A stretch of DNA of 64,000 nt from Theobroma cacao (taxonomy: Eukaryota > Streptophyta > Magnoliopsida > Malvales > Malvaceae). The notes under the pieces were generated by a model. The model was not told the origin of the DNA and ran no database searches. It saw only the letters and a program-made list of their open reading frames with translations. Position 1 is the stretch's first letter. Each line of letters starts with the position of its first letter. The stretch is taken from NCBI RefSeq assembly GCF_000208745.1, contig NC_030853.1, forward strand, positions 13,495,465 through 13,559,464. Direction: 5' to 3'. A program made the position numbers and the translations under genes. Of the stretch, positions 12,180-24,489 are shown one piece after another.

Positions 12180-15100
12180 TATGACAAAACTATGAGCATA
12201 ATTTGCATTTGAAATGATTTTAAAATCTCCCCCTCAACATATGCATAAAATTAAATTTGCTCATAAACCTTCTCCCCATTTTTGTTATATAAAAAAGGTT
12301 AAGAAGAGTGAGCATTAAACACTTAAGCTCAAGAAATAATGGTTAGCAAAATCCATCAAGAATATAAGCATGAAGACCATGAATATGTGACCATAAAGTC
12401 ACCAAGTCATCATATATATGCATTTAACCACATGAATATATACTATAAGCAAAATGTGCACATAGCGATTATGAAGTCCAACAAAGATGATCATAAAGAT
12501 GTTCAATAAGCACATAAGCCATGTTTGAACTCCAATACCAACTGTTAAAGCTCAATATACCAATTGATAGATATAAGCAAAATCTCCCCCTTTGTAAAAA
12601 CACAATATCAATTATGAGAGATGGAATCATTTTAAAGCTCATTATATCAATCGGTAAAGCACTAGTAAAGACTTCCCATATCACTAAGCATTTCAAGCAT
12701 ATCAACTTCAAGGCTCAAAACATTTAAGAAAGATATGTTCAATTTAAAGCTCAAGAGAGAAGAGACAATTACAAAGCTTGATGCTAATTTTAAAGCTAGA
12801 CACTAATTGATAAAACTTAAGGCTTGATACCAATTATGCATTTCAACATTCAAGTTTAAGTGAGAAGCAATATAAAACACAATATCAAATTTGGTGTTTA
12901 GAAAGATGTTACCGGTAGCAAAGAACACCAAATGTTGAATTCTCACCAAGCCTTGTTGTTGAAGATCTTAATTCCTTATGATATCAAGGACGATGATTGA
13001 CTCCCTCTTAAGAAATCATAAGCTTAACACAAATTGTTAGAGATCCTCTATAGATTAAATATTAGGAAAGAAATCATGATCCTAGAATAAATGAGCATTC
13101 AAATTGATATTTCAATTTATTTCTCTAATACTCAAGTATTCATGGAGCAAAAAAAGTATGAGCATTTGAATAGATGTTCAACATATGCATCAAATACTCA
13201 TATTTTCAAGAAGTATTTGCAAAGTAGTTCCTAGGCTTGTATAAGGTATCATTAGTTTTCAAGCATCATTCTCAATTATCATCAAGTGTTATCAATCATC
13301 ATCTAGCATTCATTATTGATTCTCAAGTAGTATTAATCAAGCATTTCCAAGAAATTCCAAAAAAAATAGCAACTCAAGGAGAAATTAAAAAATGTCATCA
13401 TTAAGCATTTTTAGTGAGTATTCTTCCAAATTATTTTCAAGCAGTCATTCATCCAAGTCATTTTAAAGCAAGCATTGCAAGATATATTCTCCAAATTATA
13501 TATGAAATTGTCAATTCAAGGAGAACTTTCACAAAAGGCATATCATTTTTAATAAAGCATGACTAAAGCATTTTGCATTTATTGTAATCATGTATGAGAG
13601 TTATGATCAAATAAGCACAAACATGGTTACAAGAGATAACATGGCTATCTTCCTTAATCATGATTCCAATTTTGTTCATCAAAGTGCAAGCATGAGTTCA
13701 ATATAAACATATACCTATTGAAAAAATATGCAACCAATGAAGTTCAAGGTACATGCAATATCTCAATAATTCATGATTCATGAGTGATATCAATTGTTAT
13801 AGAATATTGAAAGTAAAGCACTCAACTCATGAATATATTCAAAGTGAACATTCAATCATCAATGAATACCAATTATCAAGATTCAAGAAAGAGATATTTA
13901 ATCAAAGCACATTAGGCATTCATTGCTAACTAAAGCTATAGGCCATATTTAATTTGACATGTCAAGTTGTTTATGGTGACCTATAAGCTAAAGTTGGATG
14001 CACACAAAATCTTTAGATCATGTAAACATTAAGGCTCAATGAAGACATAGTTAACATTTAAATGCATATTCAAAATAAATTTCAACTATGTCAACTCACA
14101 ATATATGCCATGATCAAACTTGACAATTAAATTCATATTCAAATGCATAGCTCAAGTCAAGTTTTAGATTTCAAACCTTAAGGTCAAGCATAAAGAAAAA
14201 TCATATAAGCATGTGTCTTGACCAGTATAGTAGATGAACCAAGAATATTTTCATTAAGTTTGATGAGTTCATTTTAATCAAGTTTGTATGCATAATCAAG
14301 AAATCAATTTTGAAACAATCATTTAAGCACAAACATAAAATATATTTCAAGAATTGTTCCTAGATTAGCATTTGAACATTTCAATTTTCATGAGAAGATA
14401 GTTCCTATATAAGCACATGAAAATCCAATCGAATTAACAAATTCAAGAATTTATGAACAATTTCTCATATTTCTATTTTGTCATTGCAACTACATGAGAA
14501 TTTATGGAATCAATATGAGTGTCATGCTTGGGAATAAATAGATTTATGTCATCAAATAAGATTTCCCATTTTTCAGCAAGTTTTGCAATTTCAAGAACAT
14601 GCACTTGCACCAAATAATCATGAGAGTATTCATACTGCATGTTTTTAAGGTCCAAGAATCATCTTTGAAAAGGAAATTCAAGGAAGAAAATATTGTAATG
14701 GACAAGATGTAAAGTAAAAAGACATTTTGGAACTCAAAACCTGTCCATTTTGGCTTTAGAGCACTCAAGAGTTGGCTACATATCCCTTGGGTCCACTTTT
14801 TATCATTCCAACAGCATTGTTTGCATTTTGTTCTACAATAGTTGACTAGCAATGCTGAAAAGTCAATTATGCTTGATTCTTGCATATTGAAAAGCCAAAG
14901 AAAGGTGCAAAACATGCAATATTCCAAGGTATAATGATCTCAAAACATGGATTTGTGTGAGAACAATTTAGAAATTCATTTCAACCATAATAAAACATCA
15001 TTTTAGACATGTATGATCAAAGATTCTTCAAGAAAAAATATGTGAACTCAAAATTTTGATTTTATTGCTCCTTGTTCACAAGTGCTAAAAAGTTGAAATG

Positions 15101-16676
15101 CTCATTTGAAGAATCATGCCTTTAATATGCTCAAACATATTCTATTTACATCATGATGCGTGAGAATGACTTATAACATGTACAACAAGCATTTGAACAA
15201 TGTTTAAGCATAATAAGTATCAAATTTAGCATTTACAACAATTTTCCAGCATATGGACAAAAATGCTCTTGAGGTTATTGAAGCAATCATTTGTAACAAG
15301 AACAAGATATAGTGGCATTTTCAATACAAGGTATGCTTGTTCAAGTTATATATCATTGAAATCATTATAATCTCAAGAATGCCAAACATTGCAAATAGAT
15401 ATGTTCTTTTGCTTGAAAAATGCCATCAATGTTAAATTATGACACTCAAAATCATGCTTAAGAAATCCCTTTCAATCAATTTCACAAATCATGATAGAAA
15501 TACAAAGCAACATCAAATTTGAGCAATTTATATAAATATATCGAATCAAGTTTGCTCAGCCATGCTATATCATTAAAAACAAAGAATTAAGAAATCATTT
15601 TCAATTGAGGAGGACAAAAAGATTTTACAAGAAAATCAATTGATAAAGATATAATCTTTCTTTGCAAACTTTTTAACTTGAAACATTCAAGATTAGACTT
15701 GCTTTGTGAAAAATCATGAGCTCAATGTCACTCAATTTTGTTTCATTATGCTCTAAATGATTTATGAAATGAATCATGTATATGCATGTCAAGGGTCATT
15801 TGGAAATTTCTTACAATTATGTTCCAAAAATGCCCTTATGACCATTCAAGCTAACAAGCAAGCATGCACATCCAATAAGAACAAGTCATGAGTATTTTCA
15901 TTATGAAACACACTTGTTCAATTCATAAATCATTCTAAACTTAAAGGATGGCAACCTTTTTTTTTCATTTAAGCTCATTTTGCTTTAAGAGTACCAATCA
16001 AAGTAGTTAACACTTTCAAGCTCATTGTCAACCATCTTGAACTATTCAAGTAAGTTCTAGAATATAAATCAAGATTGTTCAAATGGTTAACTTATGTTAA
16101 GCACAAGGAAATCAAAGAAAATTTTTTTTTAACTCAATTTTCCTTGTCTTAGGCTACTTGAATAGGTGTGAGTGTAAGTCATCAAGTATGCTCATATTTC
16201 TATCACATTATCTAACTTTTCATGTTTCGAAATTATCCACAAAAATCATTTTTTCTCAAAGAAGTAGTATAGAAACAATGTCATAAATCATGAGAAAATT
16301 TTATAGAAACAATTTTCTCAAAATAAGGATGATGACATATTCAAGATCAAATATAACTACATACTCCATCTTTATATTCATACTTCCTTGCAACTTATAG
16401 CATGTATCATATCAAATCAAGTTGCATAGCCAAGATTTATCAATAAAGCTTCAAGAATTTTGCACTTAATATTCAAGCAAGAATAGGCAACTAAAATTTT
16501 CATTGTAGAAAAGCAAACAATTTTAGAAACCAAGCCAAATGAATGAAACATTCAATAAATAAGCAATCAAGATTCTCATTAAAAAAAAAATTTAGCATAG
16601 AAATCACCTATTTTCCTTTACGCGTGACTAGAGAGCATTCATTCTTCAAGAATTGTTCCTCCTTGCTCTAACACAC
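12180..16676 (-). mobile_element. COP-1 non-coding spacer replacing pol
   Basis: About 4.5 kb of strongly AT-rich sequence, monotonous in 'aagcat', 'tcaag' and 'aatcat' words. I find no frame longer than about 127 codons and no D-D-E integrase, YVDD reverse transcriptase or protease motif. Short frames at 12469-12711 and 14473-14927 are compatible with chance. The first bases next to gag (about 16600-16690) still look like a decayed gag-pol junction, so the spacer begins where protease should start. Confidence 0.65.
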
Positions 16677-18051
16677 CTACAAGAGACATTTTTCAGTTGA
16701 TCTTTGGTATCCAAATTGCTTTGGATCCTTGAAAGTTAGTGTTGTTGCATAAAGTTCCTTTTGGAACCTAAATTTTTCTAATTTTCTGCACATTTCTTTT
16801 CCTAAAGCAATCATAGGATAAATGTCCAGTTCTATCACATACAAAGCATCTAGGGGAGAAATCATTAGCATTTCTTATGAAATTTGTGCTCTTTCTTGAT
16901 GATTCTTTTCTTAAATTCTTAAAAGCAATATTTTCAGCAACTGCAACTTGTAAAGCATCTATTCTGTTTTTCAACTCCAATTGTAGATTTTCAAAATCTG
17001 TTTTTAAATGTTCTAATTCAATTTGTAGAAAATTTCTTTGCTTAAAAATAGAGTTGAAATCATGCCTTATCTTTTCAAAATCATTTTCAAGAGATGCAGC
17101 TTTTCTTTTCAAAGTTTTATATTTTGATGCAAGCTTCTCAAACTCATCATAGAGACATTCATATTCATCTTGCAGCTCATCAATTGAAATATCACAAGAA
17201 GTAGAAGACACCTCGGATTCATCATCTCTAGCCATCAAGCACAAGTTTGATCTTTCTTCCACTTCCTCATTTCATAAATCTTCAAATTTTATTTTCACGT
17301 CAAAATTTCCTTTTTCCAAAATATCAATTTGCTCTTGGTAAGCTTTAAAATCTTTTTCCAAATTTTCATTTTCTTTTTCCAAATCAATTTTTGTTTTCAT
17401 CAAAAATTCATTTTCAACATTGAGTGTGGAAATGATTTTCTTGTTCTTTAAATTCATTTTCTCAAACTCAAAAGCTAAATCCTCAAAAGCATCATGTAAT
17501 TCATTAAAAGCACATGAATTAAGTTCACATGATGAAGAAGTTACCTTTAATTCTTCAAGAGCCATGAAGCATAATTGAATTTGATTTGAGAATTCATCTT
17601 CACTTGATTCCTTGTCTCTATTTGCCATGTTGCTTGTTGAGCATTGATCCTCCCAAGAGTTGTCTTCCAATTCCTTTTCCATATTTGTTTCTCCATATAA
17701 CTCTCCTAGTTTTTGCCAAATTTCCTTGGCATTTTTACACATGAACACTTTATCATATTTTCTACAATCAAGTGCACAAATAAGAGTATGCATGGCGTTA
17801 GAGTTGATTTGAACTTTTCTTATTTTAGCTTTTGTCCACCTACTTCTATGTTTGGGAGTTTTCTCACCATTTACCGAATTTCTAATCATTGGAAAGAAAG
17901 GACCATCAGTAATGACATCCCATATCTCATAGTCAATTGCCCTAATGTATATTGACATCCTAGTACTCCAATATGAGTAATTTGACCCATCAAATAGAGG
18001 TGGTTTGTTTGTTGATTGTCCCTCAGCAACTACTGATTTTAGTTGAGCCAT
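16677..18051 (-). pseudogene. COP-1 gag, copia-type, broken
   Basis: Capsid/nucleocapsid gene of a copia-like element. From the ATG at 18051 the protein opens with a DUF4219-like stretch (LFDGSNYSYWSTRM) and the start of a UBN2-type capsid domain (IWQKLGELYGETN). After that the usual capsid middle is missing and the frame moves straight into long acidic coiled coils. An in-frame TGA at about 17272 interrupts it; the same frame resumes through a second coiled-coil block and ends with a CCHC zinc knuckle (CFVCDRTGHLSYDC, about 16810-16855), which binds RNA in this family. A frameshift near 16768-16800 leads to a typical gag tail (DPKQFGYQ) to 16677. The two coiled-coil blocks begin alike (LCFMALEE and LCLMARDD), which suggests an internal duplication. 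The domain identity is firm; activity is unlikely. Confidence 0.85.
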
Positions 18052-18095
18052 TTGGATCCTCCTAAAGGGTGTTAGACCTTAATAACAGGGAACTA

Positions 18096-18107
18096 GCTCT
18101 GATACCA
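18096..18107 (-). other. COP-1 primer-binding site (tRNA-iMet type)
   Basis: GCTCTGATACCA on the plus strand is the exact reverse complement of TGGTATCAGAGC, 2 nt from the 5' LTR. It fixes the element's minus orientation. Confidence 0.92.
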
Positions 18108-18109
18108 CT

Positions 18110-19834
18110 TGTTGGTCCCTATAATATGTGCTAGAGTGGGGTGAATAGCACAATTTGACTCTTAACAATAATGGAAACTAATTTCTAGAACTTAAGAAAA
18201 CAAAAACAGAGTACAAGATGCACAACAATTTAGAGTGGTTCGATCCAAGACCTACATCCACTACCTTGATTATTCAACCAAGGATCTGCCCAACAAATCC
18301 ACTATGAACTAGTGAAATTCACAAGCTTTCACCAAGCTTTACAATGGTGTTTACCAAGCTTAGCCAAAACCTTTCACAATAGTTTTTACCGGATCAACTA
18401 AAACCCAAAGTTATTTTTCAAAGCCTCAATCACGACCTTTCACAATAGTTTTTCACGGGCTCAACCAAAACCCAAAGTGGTTTTTCAAAGGCTCAACCAC
18501 AACCTACAACAATGGTTTTTCATGGGATCAACAAAAACCCAACAACTAACTTTTCAAGGCTAAAGTAGAACCTATACACTCAATCAAGCAATCCTAGCTT
18601 GAAACAAACACTTAGAGTGACTCCCTCACTCTAAGAATATAAAGAGAAGTAGAAGAAAGTACCTATGATCACAAGTTCATCTAAATGGTACAAGGTTGAG
18701 TGAAGAATAGAAATACAAAGGATAGGCATTTAAATGCAGTGAGGTGAAGAGAAAATTTTCTGGTTTATCTGCTCATAATTACTCAAATCTCTTGCAAAAC
18801 TTCCAAAAACTTGTTTCTAATTGTTGGAAGACCCTTTTATACTTGGAGATGCAACTATGATGGTAGTTTGGCAGTTTTATGCCCATTGGAAACAGTTGAG
18901 GATGAGTTATAGTTGTTAATCTGTCTTGTAGTGCTCTGTTTCAATTTGCAGACAGAGAGCTCTTAGTCGATTGACTTGGTCGACTAAGTAGGTTCTATTT
19001 CAGGTTATAGATTCTGGCAGAGAGCACTTAGTCGACTAAGTTGGTTCTGTTTCTCAAACTCTTCAGCTCGCCATTCCTCCAATTTGAAACTTGGTCAACC
19101 AACATTATTTCTTGTTTCACCAATAGGCTTCTTCCTTGTTAGACAGTTACATCTTGTTTTTTTTATCCCTCTTTTTCTTTTGATATACTCTTTGAAGAGC
19201 TAAATAATTAATTTCATATACTAATTTTCCTACACACTCAAATAAAGGCATTAGACACAAATGAATGGGAATGTTTTATTATCGTTAAAAACATATAGAG
19301 TCAACATTCTCTAACTCTTATTTTTGATGATCACGAAACACTCTTAGATTAAGAATGCAATGTCTATGTTCAATATGAATGCTTCAAATCTTTATGCATA
19401 ATGAGGTGCTCCCCCTTAGTTAATGTATCTACTTTTCTTTACATAATATTCAACAAAATTAAAATTGAGCATCACACACATAAATTAAACATGAAGACCT
19501 ATTTAACTCTATTTAACTTAGTCTTTCTTCTCTCCTTTTTCTTTTTCATCATCAAATAAGATATTCAAAACTCCCCCTTAATTAGTGCATCAAGATTTTC
19601 CTTTAATCTTTAAATCAAACTTTAATGAATGAGAATCATAAGCACTCATACACCTAAGTCATACAAGCTTATAGATATATTTCAATAACTTCAAGAGTCA
19701 AGCTTGTGTCTATGTAAGAACAAATGTATGGGAGTTAAATCATATCAAGAATTTGTCAAAGATTACTCAAATAATGTCTAAGCAAATTTGATCATTTTGT
19801 CATAATCAAAGCTATAATAATTTTAAAGCTAACA
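18110..19834 (-). mobile_element. COP-1 5' LTR
   Basis: The partner of 10439-12164. It has the same tandem array (about 18365-18560) and the same 16-bp palindrome (19026-19041). It ends GCTAACA, followed by the AACTT duplication. Confidence 0.92.
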
Positions 19835-19839
19835 AACTT
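19835..19839. repeat. Target-site duplication of COP-1, right copy (AACTT)
   Basis: Exact copy of 10434-10438. It overlaps the first codons of the resumed TEK-1 pol reading. Confidence 0.9.
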
Positions 19840-21526
19840 GCGACAGCGTAGATGGATGGAGTTGCTAAAAGATTATGATTGTACTATTCTCTACCATCCC
19901 GATAAGGCCAATGTAGTGGTGGATGCCTTGAGTCGAAAATCTATGGGGAGTCTGGCACATATCTTTACAGATAGGAGATCCTTGATTAGGGAGATCCATA
20001 GTTTAGAAGACACGGGTGTGCATTTGGAAGTTACGGAGGCAAATGCATTGTTAGAACATTTTAGAGTGAGGCCTATTTTAATGGACCAGATTAAAGAAGC
20101 ACAATGTAAAGATGAGTTCGTAGCTAAGGCCTTAGAGGATCCTCAAGGAAGGAAAGGAAAGATGCTTACTAAAAGGCACAAATGGAGTATTGAGGTATGA
20201 AACCAGATTTTATGTGCTCGATAGTGATGGATTGAGGAGAGAAATATTCGAGGAGGCGCACATGGCAGCCTATGTGGTACATCCAGGGGCTACAAAGATG
20301 TATCAAGATTTGAAAGAGGTATATTGGTGGAAGGAATTAAGAAAGATGTGGCTGAGTTTGTCTCAAAGTGCCTAGTTTGTCAGCAAGTTAAAGCCGAGCA
20401 TCAAAGGCCTGCAGGGCTACTACAACCATTACCAGTGCCTGAATGGAAGTGGGAGCATGTCTCAATGGACTTTGTAATGGGCTTGCCTCGAATTGGTAGG
20501 GGCTACGACTCGATTTGGATCATAGAAGATCAGTTAACGAAGTCAGCTCATTTTCTTTTGGTTAAGACTACTTATGGGGCTGCCCAGTATGCTCGAGTTT
20601 ATGTGGATGAGATAGTACGACTGCATGGTATCCCAATTTCTATAGTATCTGATAGAGAAGCACAATTCACCAATCAATTCTAGGGAAAGTTGCAGGAAGC
20701 ATTGGGCACTAAGTTGGATTTCATCACGGCTTTCCACCCTCAGACTGATAGGCAATCTGAACGGACGATACAAACATTGGAAGATATGTTGAGGGCCTAT
20801 GTAATAGACTTTGGGGTCAGGTGGGATCGATATCTACCCTTGGTGGAGTTTGCCTATAACAACAGTTTCCAAGCTAGCATCCAGATGGCACCATTTGAAG
20901 CATTATATGGACAGAGGCACAGGTCACCTATTGGATGGCTAGATGTAGGAGAAAGGAAACTCTTGGGGCTTGAGTTGGTGCAAGATGCCACCAAAAAAAT
21001 ACGCATGATTCGACAGAGGAAGTTGTCAACACAAAGTAGACATAAATCATATGTTAATAATAGATGGAGAGACTTGGAGTTTCAAGTAGGAGATCACGTA
21101 TTTTTGAAGGTCTCACCAATAAATGGGGTAATGAAATTTGGCAAGAAGGAAAAATTGAGTCCTTGGTATATAAGACCCTTAGAGATCTTAGAAAGGGTTA
21201 GAGCAGTGGTTTACCATTTGGCACTACCACTAAACCTCTCAAACATTCACCTCGTATTCCATGTCTCAATGCTTAGAAAATATAACCCAAATCCATCTCA
21301 TGTAATACGGTATGAAACCATCTAGTTGCAAGATGATTTAACCTATGAGGAGCAACCAATGGCTATCCCTGATAAGCAAGTCAAAAAGCTTTGTTCTAAG
21401 GATGTAGCCTCAGTGAAAGTGTTATGGCGAAACCACACTAGTGAAAAGGTAACGTGGGAAGTCGATGAGGAGATGGAGACCAAGTATCCACACCTTTTAA
21501 ATACACAAAGATATGCTAGCTTATAG
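19835..21526 (+). pseudogene. TEK-1 pol 3' part: RNase H end, integrase, chromodomain (Tekay/Del-like Ty3/gypsy)
   Basis: C-terminal part of a chromovirus polyprotein. In order: the end of RNase H ([32 protein letters not shown]), an H-H-C-C zinc finger of integrase (CLVC near 20370), the integrase core with D in VSMDFVMGLP, D in IVSDRE and E in the QSERTIQ segment, the C-terminal GDHVFLKVSP module, and a chromodomain (VLWRNHTSEKVTWE, about 21410-21490). It is broken by two compensating single-base shifts (about 20195 and 20330), a stop at 20681 where the family has Trp, and a stop at 21323. The upstream RT part is separated by LARD-1 and COP-1 and should lie left of the window. Chromodomain plus integrase motifs make the Tekay-like assignment firm. 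Confidence 0.93.
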
Positions 21527-21558
21527 TTTGATTTAAATTCGGGGACCGAATTTCTTTT

Positions 21559-21570
21559 AGTGGGGGAGAA
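21559..21570 (+). other. TEK-1 polypurine tract
   Basis: The purine run AGTGGGGGAGAA ends exactly at the LTR start TGTGAGACC at 21571. LARD-2 has the near-identical tract AAGTGGGGGAGA (minus strand, about 31489-31500). Confidence 0.88.
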
Positions 21571-24063
21571 TGTGAGACCTCGACCTCTATAGCCTCATAA
21601 CTAGGTGTAGACACGATAACTCGAGCCAGGGGTAATTTCGTCATTTCATTAATGAGCCCCTAAAAGCATGCTTTCAAACATTTTAAGGCCTAAGTAGGCC
21701 TAAAGCATAAATGAATGATGAAAATAAGGATTAAATGATGAAGAAAATAAAAATAATGATGATTTTCAAAGTAGGGGCAAAATGGTCATTTTTCATCTCG
21801 ATTCAAATTTTTAATTTTTTGTAAACCTAAGTATTTTTAAACCATTGTGGACTTGGCCTCAGTGTCAAAAGAGTAAAAAGATTGCACAAAGGATTAGAGA
21901 ACAATAAGCTAACTTACTAAGGGCATTTTCGTAATTTAAGTGGAGTTAGATAAGCTTGAGCTATAAATATCATCTTCCAGTAGATTCTTCTCACATTTTC
22001 CAGCTGCTTCTTCTTCTTCTTCTTTCTTCCCTCTCACATTTCTTCATCCTCTATGGGAGTTCTCTTTAAGCTTCCATAACTCTCTCAAGCTAGCCCCATT
22101 TTTCATGCTTTTGTGCACCCTTTCATAGAACCTTTGTGCTCTTTCACTCTCTCACTTTAAAACCCTTGAAAAAAAAAATCTTACTTCCATACTTTCTCTC
22201 ACTAGCTAGGTGTTTAGAGAGAAAAAAAAGGAGCTTCCATAGTAGCTTGAAATTTTTGGAAAGAGATTCAACTATGAAGCTACCAAGGTGAGTAGAGAAT
22301 TAGAATTTGATATTTAAGTGTTGAGAATAGCTAGTGATAAGACTTGGGAATGTTTGCAGTTGAGGTTGTTTATTCATTTTAAAGTGATTAGGATGGTGAA
22401 ATAATAGCCATTTAATAGTAGTTGAAAAATAATTAGGAATTACTAGTAGAACCCAATTTAGAAAATAGCTTTGGAATAGTAATAATGCCAAGTTGGGTTA
22501 ATGGTGATGTTGTTGCGTGTGATAGGTTCCAACGAAACCCTACACCTCCATTCAGAACATTAGTCGAAGCTAGAGCCCACCAAAACATCAATAAAGACTA
22601 GTGAGTGAACTTGCACTTCAAAATTTTTTTGGGAAATGTAATGTATTTGAATGAACATTTGAATAATTTTATCCAACTTTTCTTTAAAAATGTGTGCTAG
22701 GGAACAAGCCCTTGATAAAATGTTTTGATGCTGTGAAAAATGTGAAATGTGTAAAAGGATGATTCCATGTGCATCTATATTATATAGGTAGGTATATATA
22801 TGAATATATATTATGTATTGATGAATAATGTTGTATGATAATGTTGAAGTGTGCGAGTAGGGAGTGCATTGAGTTGAGTGTGGTGGGATGGTATGCATGA
22901 TGATGTATGTATATACAAATATATATATATATATATGTTATAGAAAGTTTATGAAAATAATTGTGATTCTGTTGTGTGTTGGCATTGTTAATTCCTCCCA
23001 AGTTGCTTTTCATTTCAACAAGAAAATGGCTTTTGATTTAACAAGACCCATTTCACTTAAAATGATCTATTTCTCACTGCAGAGAGATTCATTTTCCCTG
23101 CAGTGAGAAACTCTAGGGTTTTGGGGGTCACACAAGCCTGATTCTCATTGCAGAGACAAACTCTCAGGTTCTAGTGCAGTACTTTCACTTTAATGAAGAT
23201 TTTGACCACATTTTCTTCAGAATGGGGAAAAGTGATAAACATAAACGTTGTAGTCCTACCTCTTAGCTTTATAATGGTCCAAAACTCAGGTCAATTGGAC
23301 TTCTTTAGTGGGAGATATGATAGAAAAACTGAAACATATGCAAGCTGATACTATTTCTCGCTGCAGCAAGAAACTTGCTGCCATGCTTGCTACCTTGCTT
23401 GATTTTGACATATTTTTCACCCATTTAACTTCATGAATTGATCATGGGTTTTTGCAACACTATGAGGTTATTAATCAAAGTTTGAAAGGAGGAGTTTTTA
23501 GTAAGAAATTAAATCAATTGCATTATTTTTGAAACAAGTGCATCATGATTTCCAAATTCTTCTTATCGATTGCTTGTTCCCTTCTTATGTTCACTGACTG
23601 AGTTTATACTCACCTTTTTCAAATTCATGTTTTCGGATCAAGAGGCAGCTGGTAACTAGGTCGAGGTGTTCTCGTAGATTCGTATCATTGGTAGGTATCT
23701 TGGCATTTCGTAGCCGCACCTTCACCTTGGTCACTCTGTTGGAAGCCCAAAGTCATTTTTGTTGTAAATACATACTTGTGATGTAAAGTACTAAGATGTA
23801 TACCTTAGACCATATATGTACATTTTGATTGGTAAAGCTACCATTAGTGGCAATAGTTAATGTTATTTTGGGATAATATAAATGCAATTTTGATTGCTAT
23901 AATTTACTATTAAAGTACTTAAAGGGTTGAGATTATGAGATGTAAATGTAAGAATAGTTGACGGGATAATGAGTACGATTATATAAATAGGCTTGCTTGG
24001 GCTTAGTGGGCTACGTCCATTAGGCCCATGCGCTGGTCATGGCCCAAAAATTGGGTGGTGATA
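21571..24063 (+). mobile_element. TEK-1 3' LTR (class 1), about 2.5 kb
   Basis: Runs from TGTGAGACC to 'gggtggtgata' (ancestral ...GGGCTGTGACA as at 63497). Landmarks are a TATA-like CTATAAATA (21961-21969), a CT-rich leader, a strong splice-donor-like AAG|GTGAGTAG at 22288, an (AT)n run near 22919-22936, palindromic CTGCAG motifs (23073-23106, 23140, 23355-23375), the shared module (about 23241-23322), and an acceptor-like tract at 23620-23635 whose AG is mutated. It homologises with both LARD-2 LTRs and the second half of the LARD-3 LTR. Confidence 0.88.
21961..21969 (+). promoter_or_regulatory. TATA-like box of class-1 LTR
   Basis: CTATAAATA, about 390 nt into the LTR, followed about 35 nt later by a CT-rich leader. 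The same motif at the same offset occurs in L0 (579-587, minus). The likely Pol II promoter is inferred from position and conservation. Confidence 0.6.
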
Positions 24064-24324
24064 ATTACCCATGCCTTCGTGCTGCTTTTGCAAGTTCATA
24101 GAGGCCAGTATATAGCATTTAGCCAGGTCATTTGCATCATGCCACTTCTTATGATATTCAATATCTTGTGGAGTTGATTAGGGAGTTAGTGCTTCAAGTC
24201 CATATTCAGAAGGAATCCATGTGATCTTGTCATAATTAAGGACAATATTAAGGTTTCTTCTCCATTCAGTGTAGTTATCACCATTCAGAGTGCATTTGTT
24301 TAGGAAAATTGAAAATGGATTCAT
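24064..24324 (-). pseudogene. COP-2 gag N-terminus (Ty1/copia), truncated
   Basis: Not in any long open frame but readable on the minus strand from an ATG at 24324. It starts M-N-P-F-S, then L-N-G-D-N-Y-x-E-W-R-R-N-L-N-I-V-L, then W-x-D-A-N-D-L-A-K-C-Y-I-L-A-S-M and Q-K-Q-H-E. That is the standard N-terminal pattern of copia gag of the DUF4219/UBN2 type. One in-frame stop lies about halfway. The reading is cut at 24063, the 3' LTR end of TEK-1, so TEK-1 inserted into this gag in the opposite orientation. The remainder should lie beyond TEK-1's other end, left of the window. Confidence 0.8.
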
Positions 24325-24489
24325 ATTTGTGATGCAGATATGTTTTTGAAAGTACATTTGAAATTATGTAAGCATACTAGTTATTTATGGTCTTTGAACA
24401 TTTTATATTGCATGTATGCATGATGACAATATATAAAACCCTATAAATTGTATTATTAGTTCGACGATCATCACCTTTCTGTAATAAAC
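24325..24489 (-). mobile_element. COP-2 leader, segment next to gag
   Basis: A 165-base AT-rich stretch between the gag ATG and solo-1. No frame or motif; assigned to COP-2 by position only. Confidence 0.5.

Larger units (their letters stand above)
10439..19834 (-). mobile_element. COP-1: complete gag-only Ty1/copia-like element (TR-GAG type), 9396 bp
   Basis: Two near-identical LTRs of 1726 and 1725 bp bound this unit. On the minus strand the order is 5' LTR (18110-19834), PBS (18096-18107), gag (18051 to about 16677), a non-coding spacer of about 4.5 kb, a polypurine tract (12165-12179) and 3' LTR (10439-12164). The ends are TGTTAGC...CCAACA and the target duplication AACTT is perfect. No protease, integrase, reverse transcriptase or RNase H motif is visible in any frame, so it fits the plant non-autonomous gag-only ('TR-GAG') elements. 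Intact ends and duplication point to a fairly recent insertion despite the damaged gag. Confidence 0.88.

Noticed and set aside
14473..14927. Minus-strand frames of 60 and 127 codons in the COP-1 spacer
   Set aside because: Overlapping frames with no pol or gag motif and AT-driven composition; chance is the simplest reading, although 127 codons is the longest in the spacer.
16877..17152. Plus-strand frame of 91 codons
   Set aside because: It is the antisense shadow of the COP-1 gag coiled-coil region.
18096..18107. GCTCTGATACCA-type strings as possible tRNA genes (also 35263, 38009, 63712)
   Set aside because: Each is only the 12-base 3' match of iMet tRNA placed beside an LTR; no cloverleaf surrounds them.
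22560..23106. Frames of 72-112 codons on both strands near 22.6-23.1 kb
   Set aside because: They lie within the TEK-1 LTR around its (AT)n run and have no motif.
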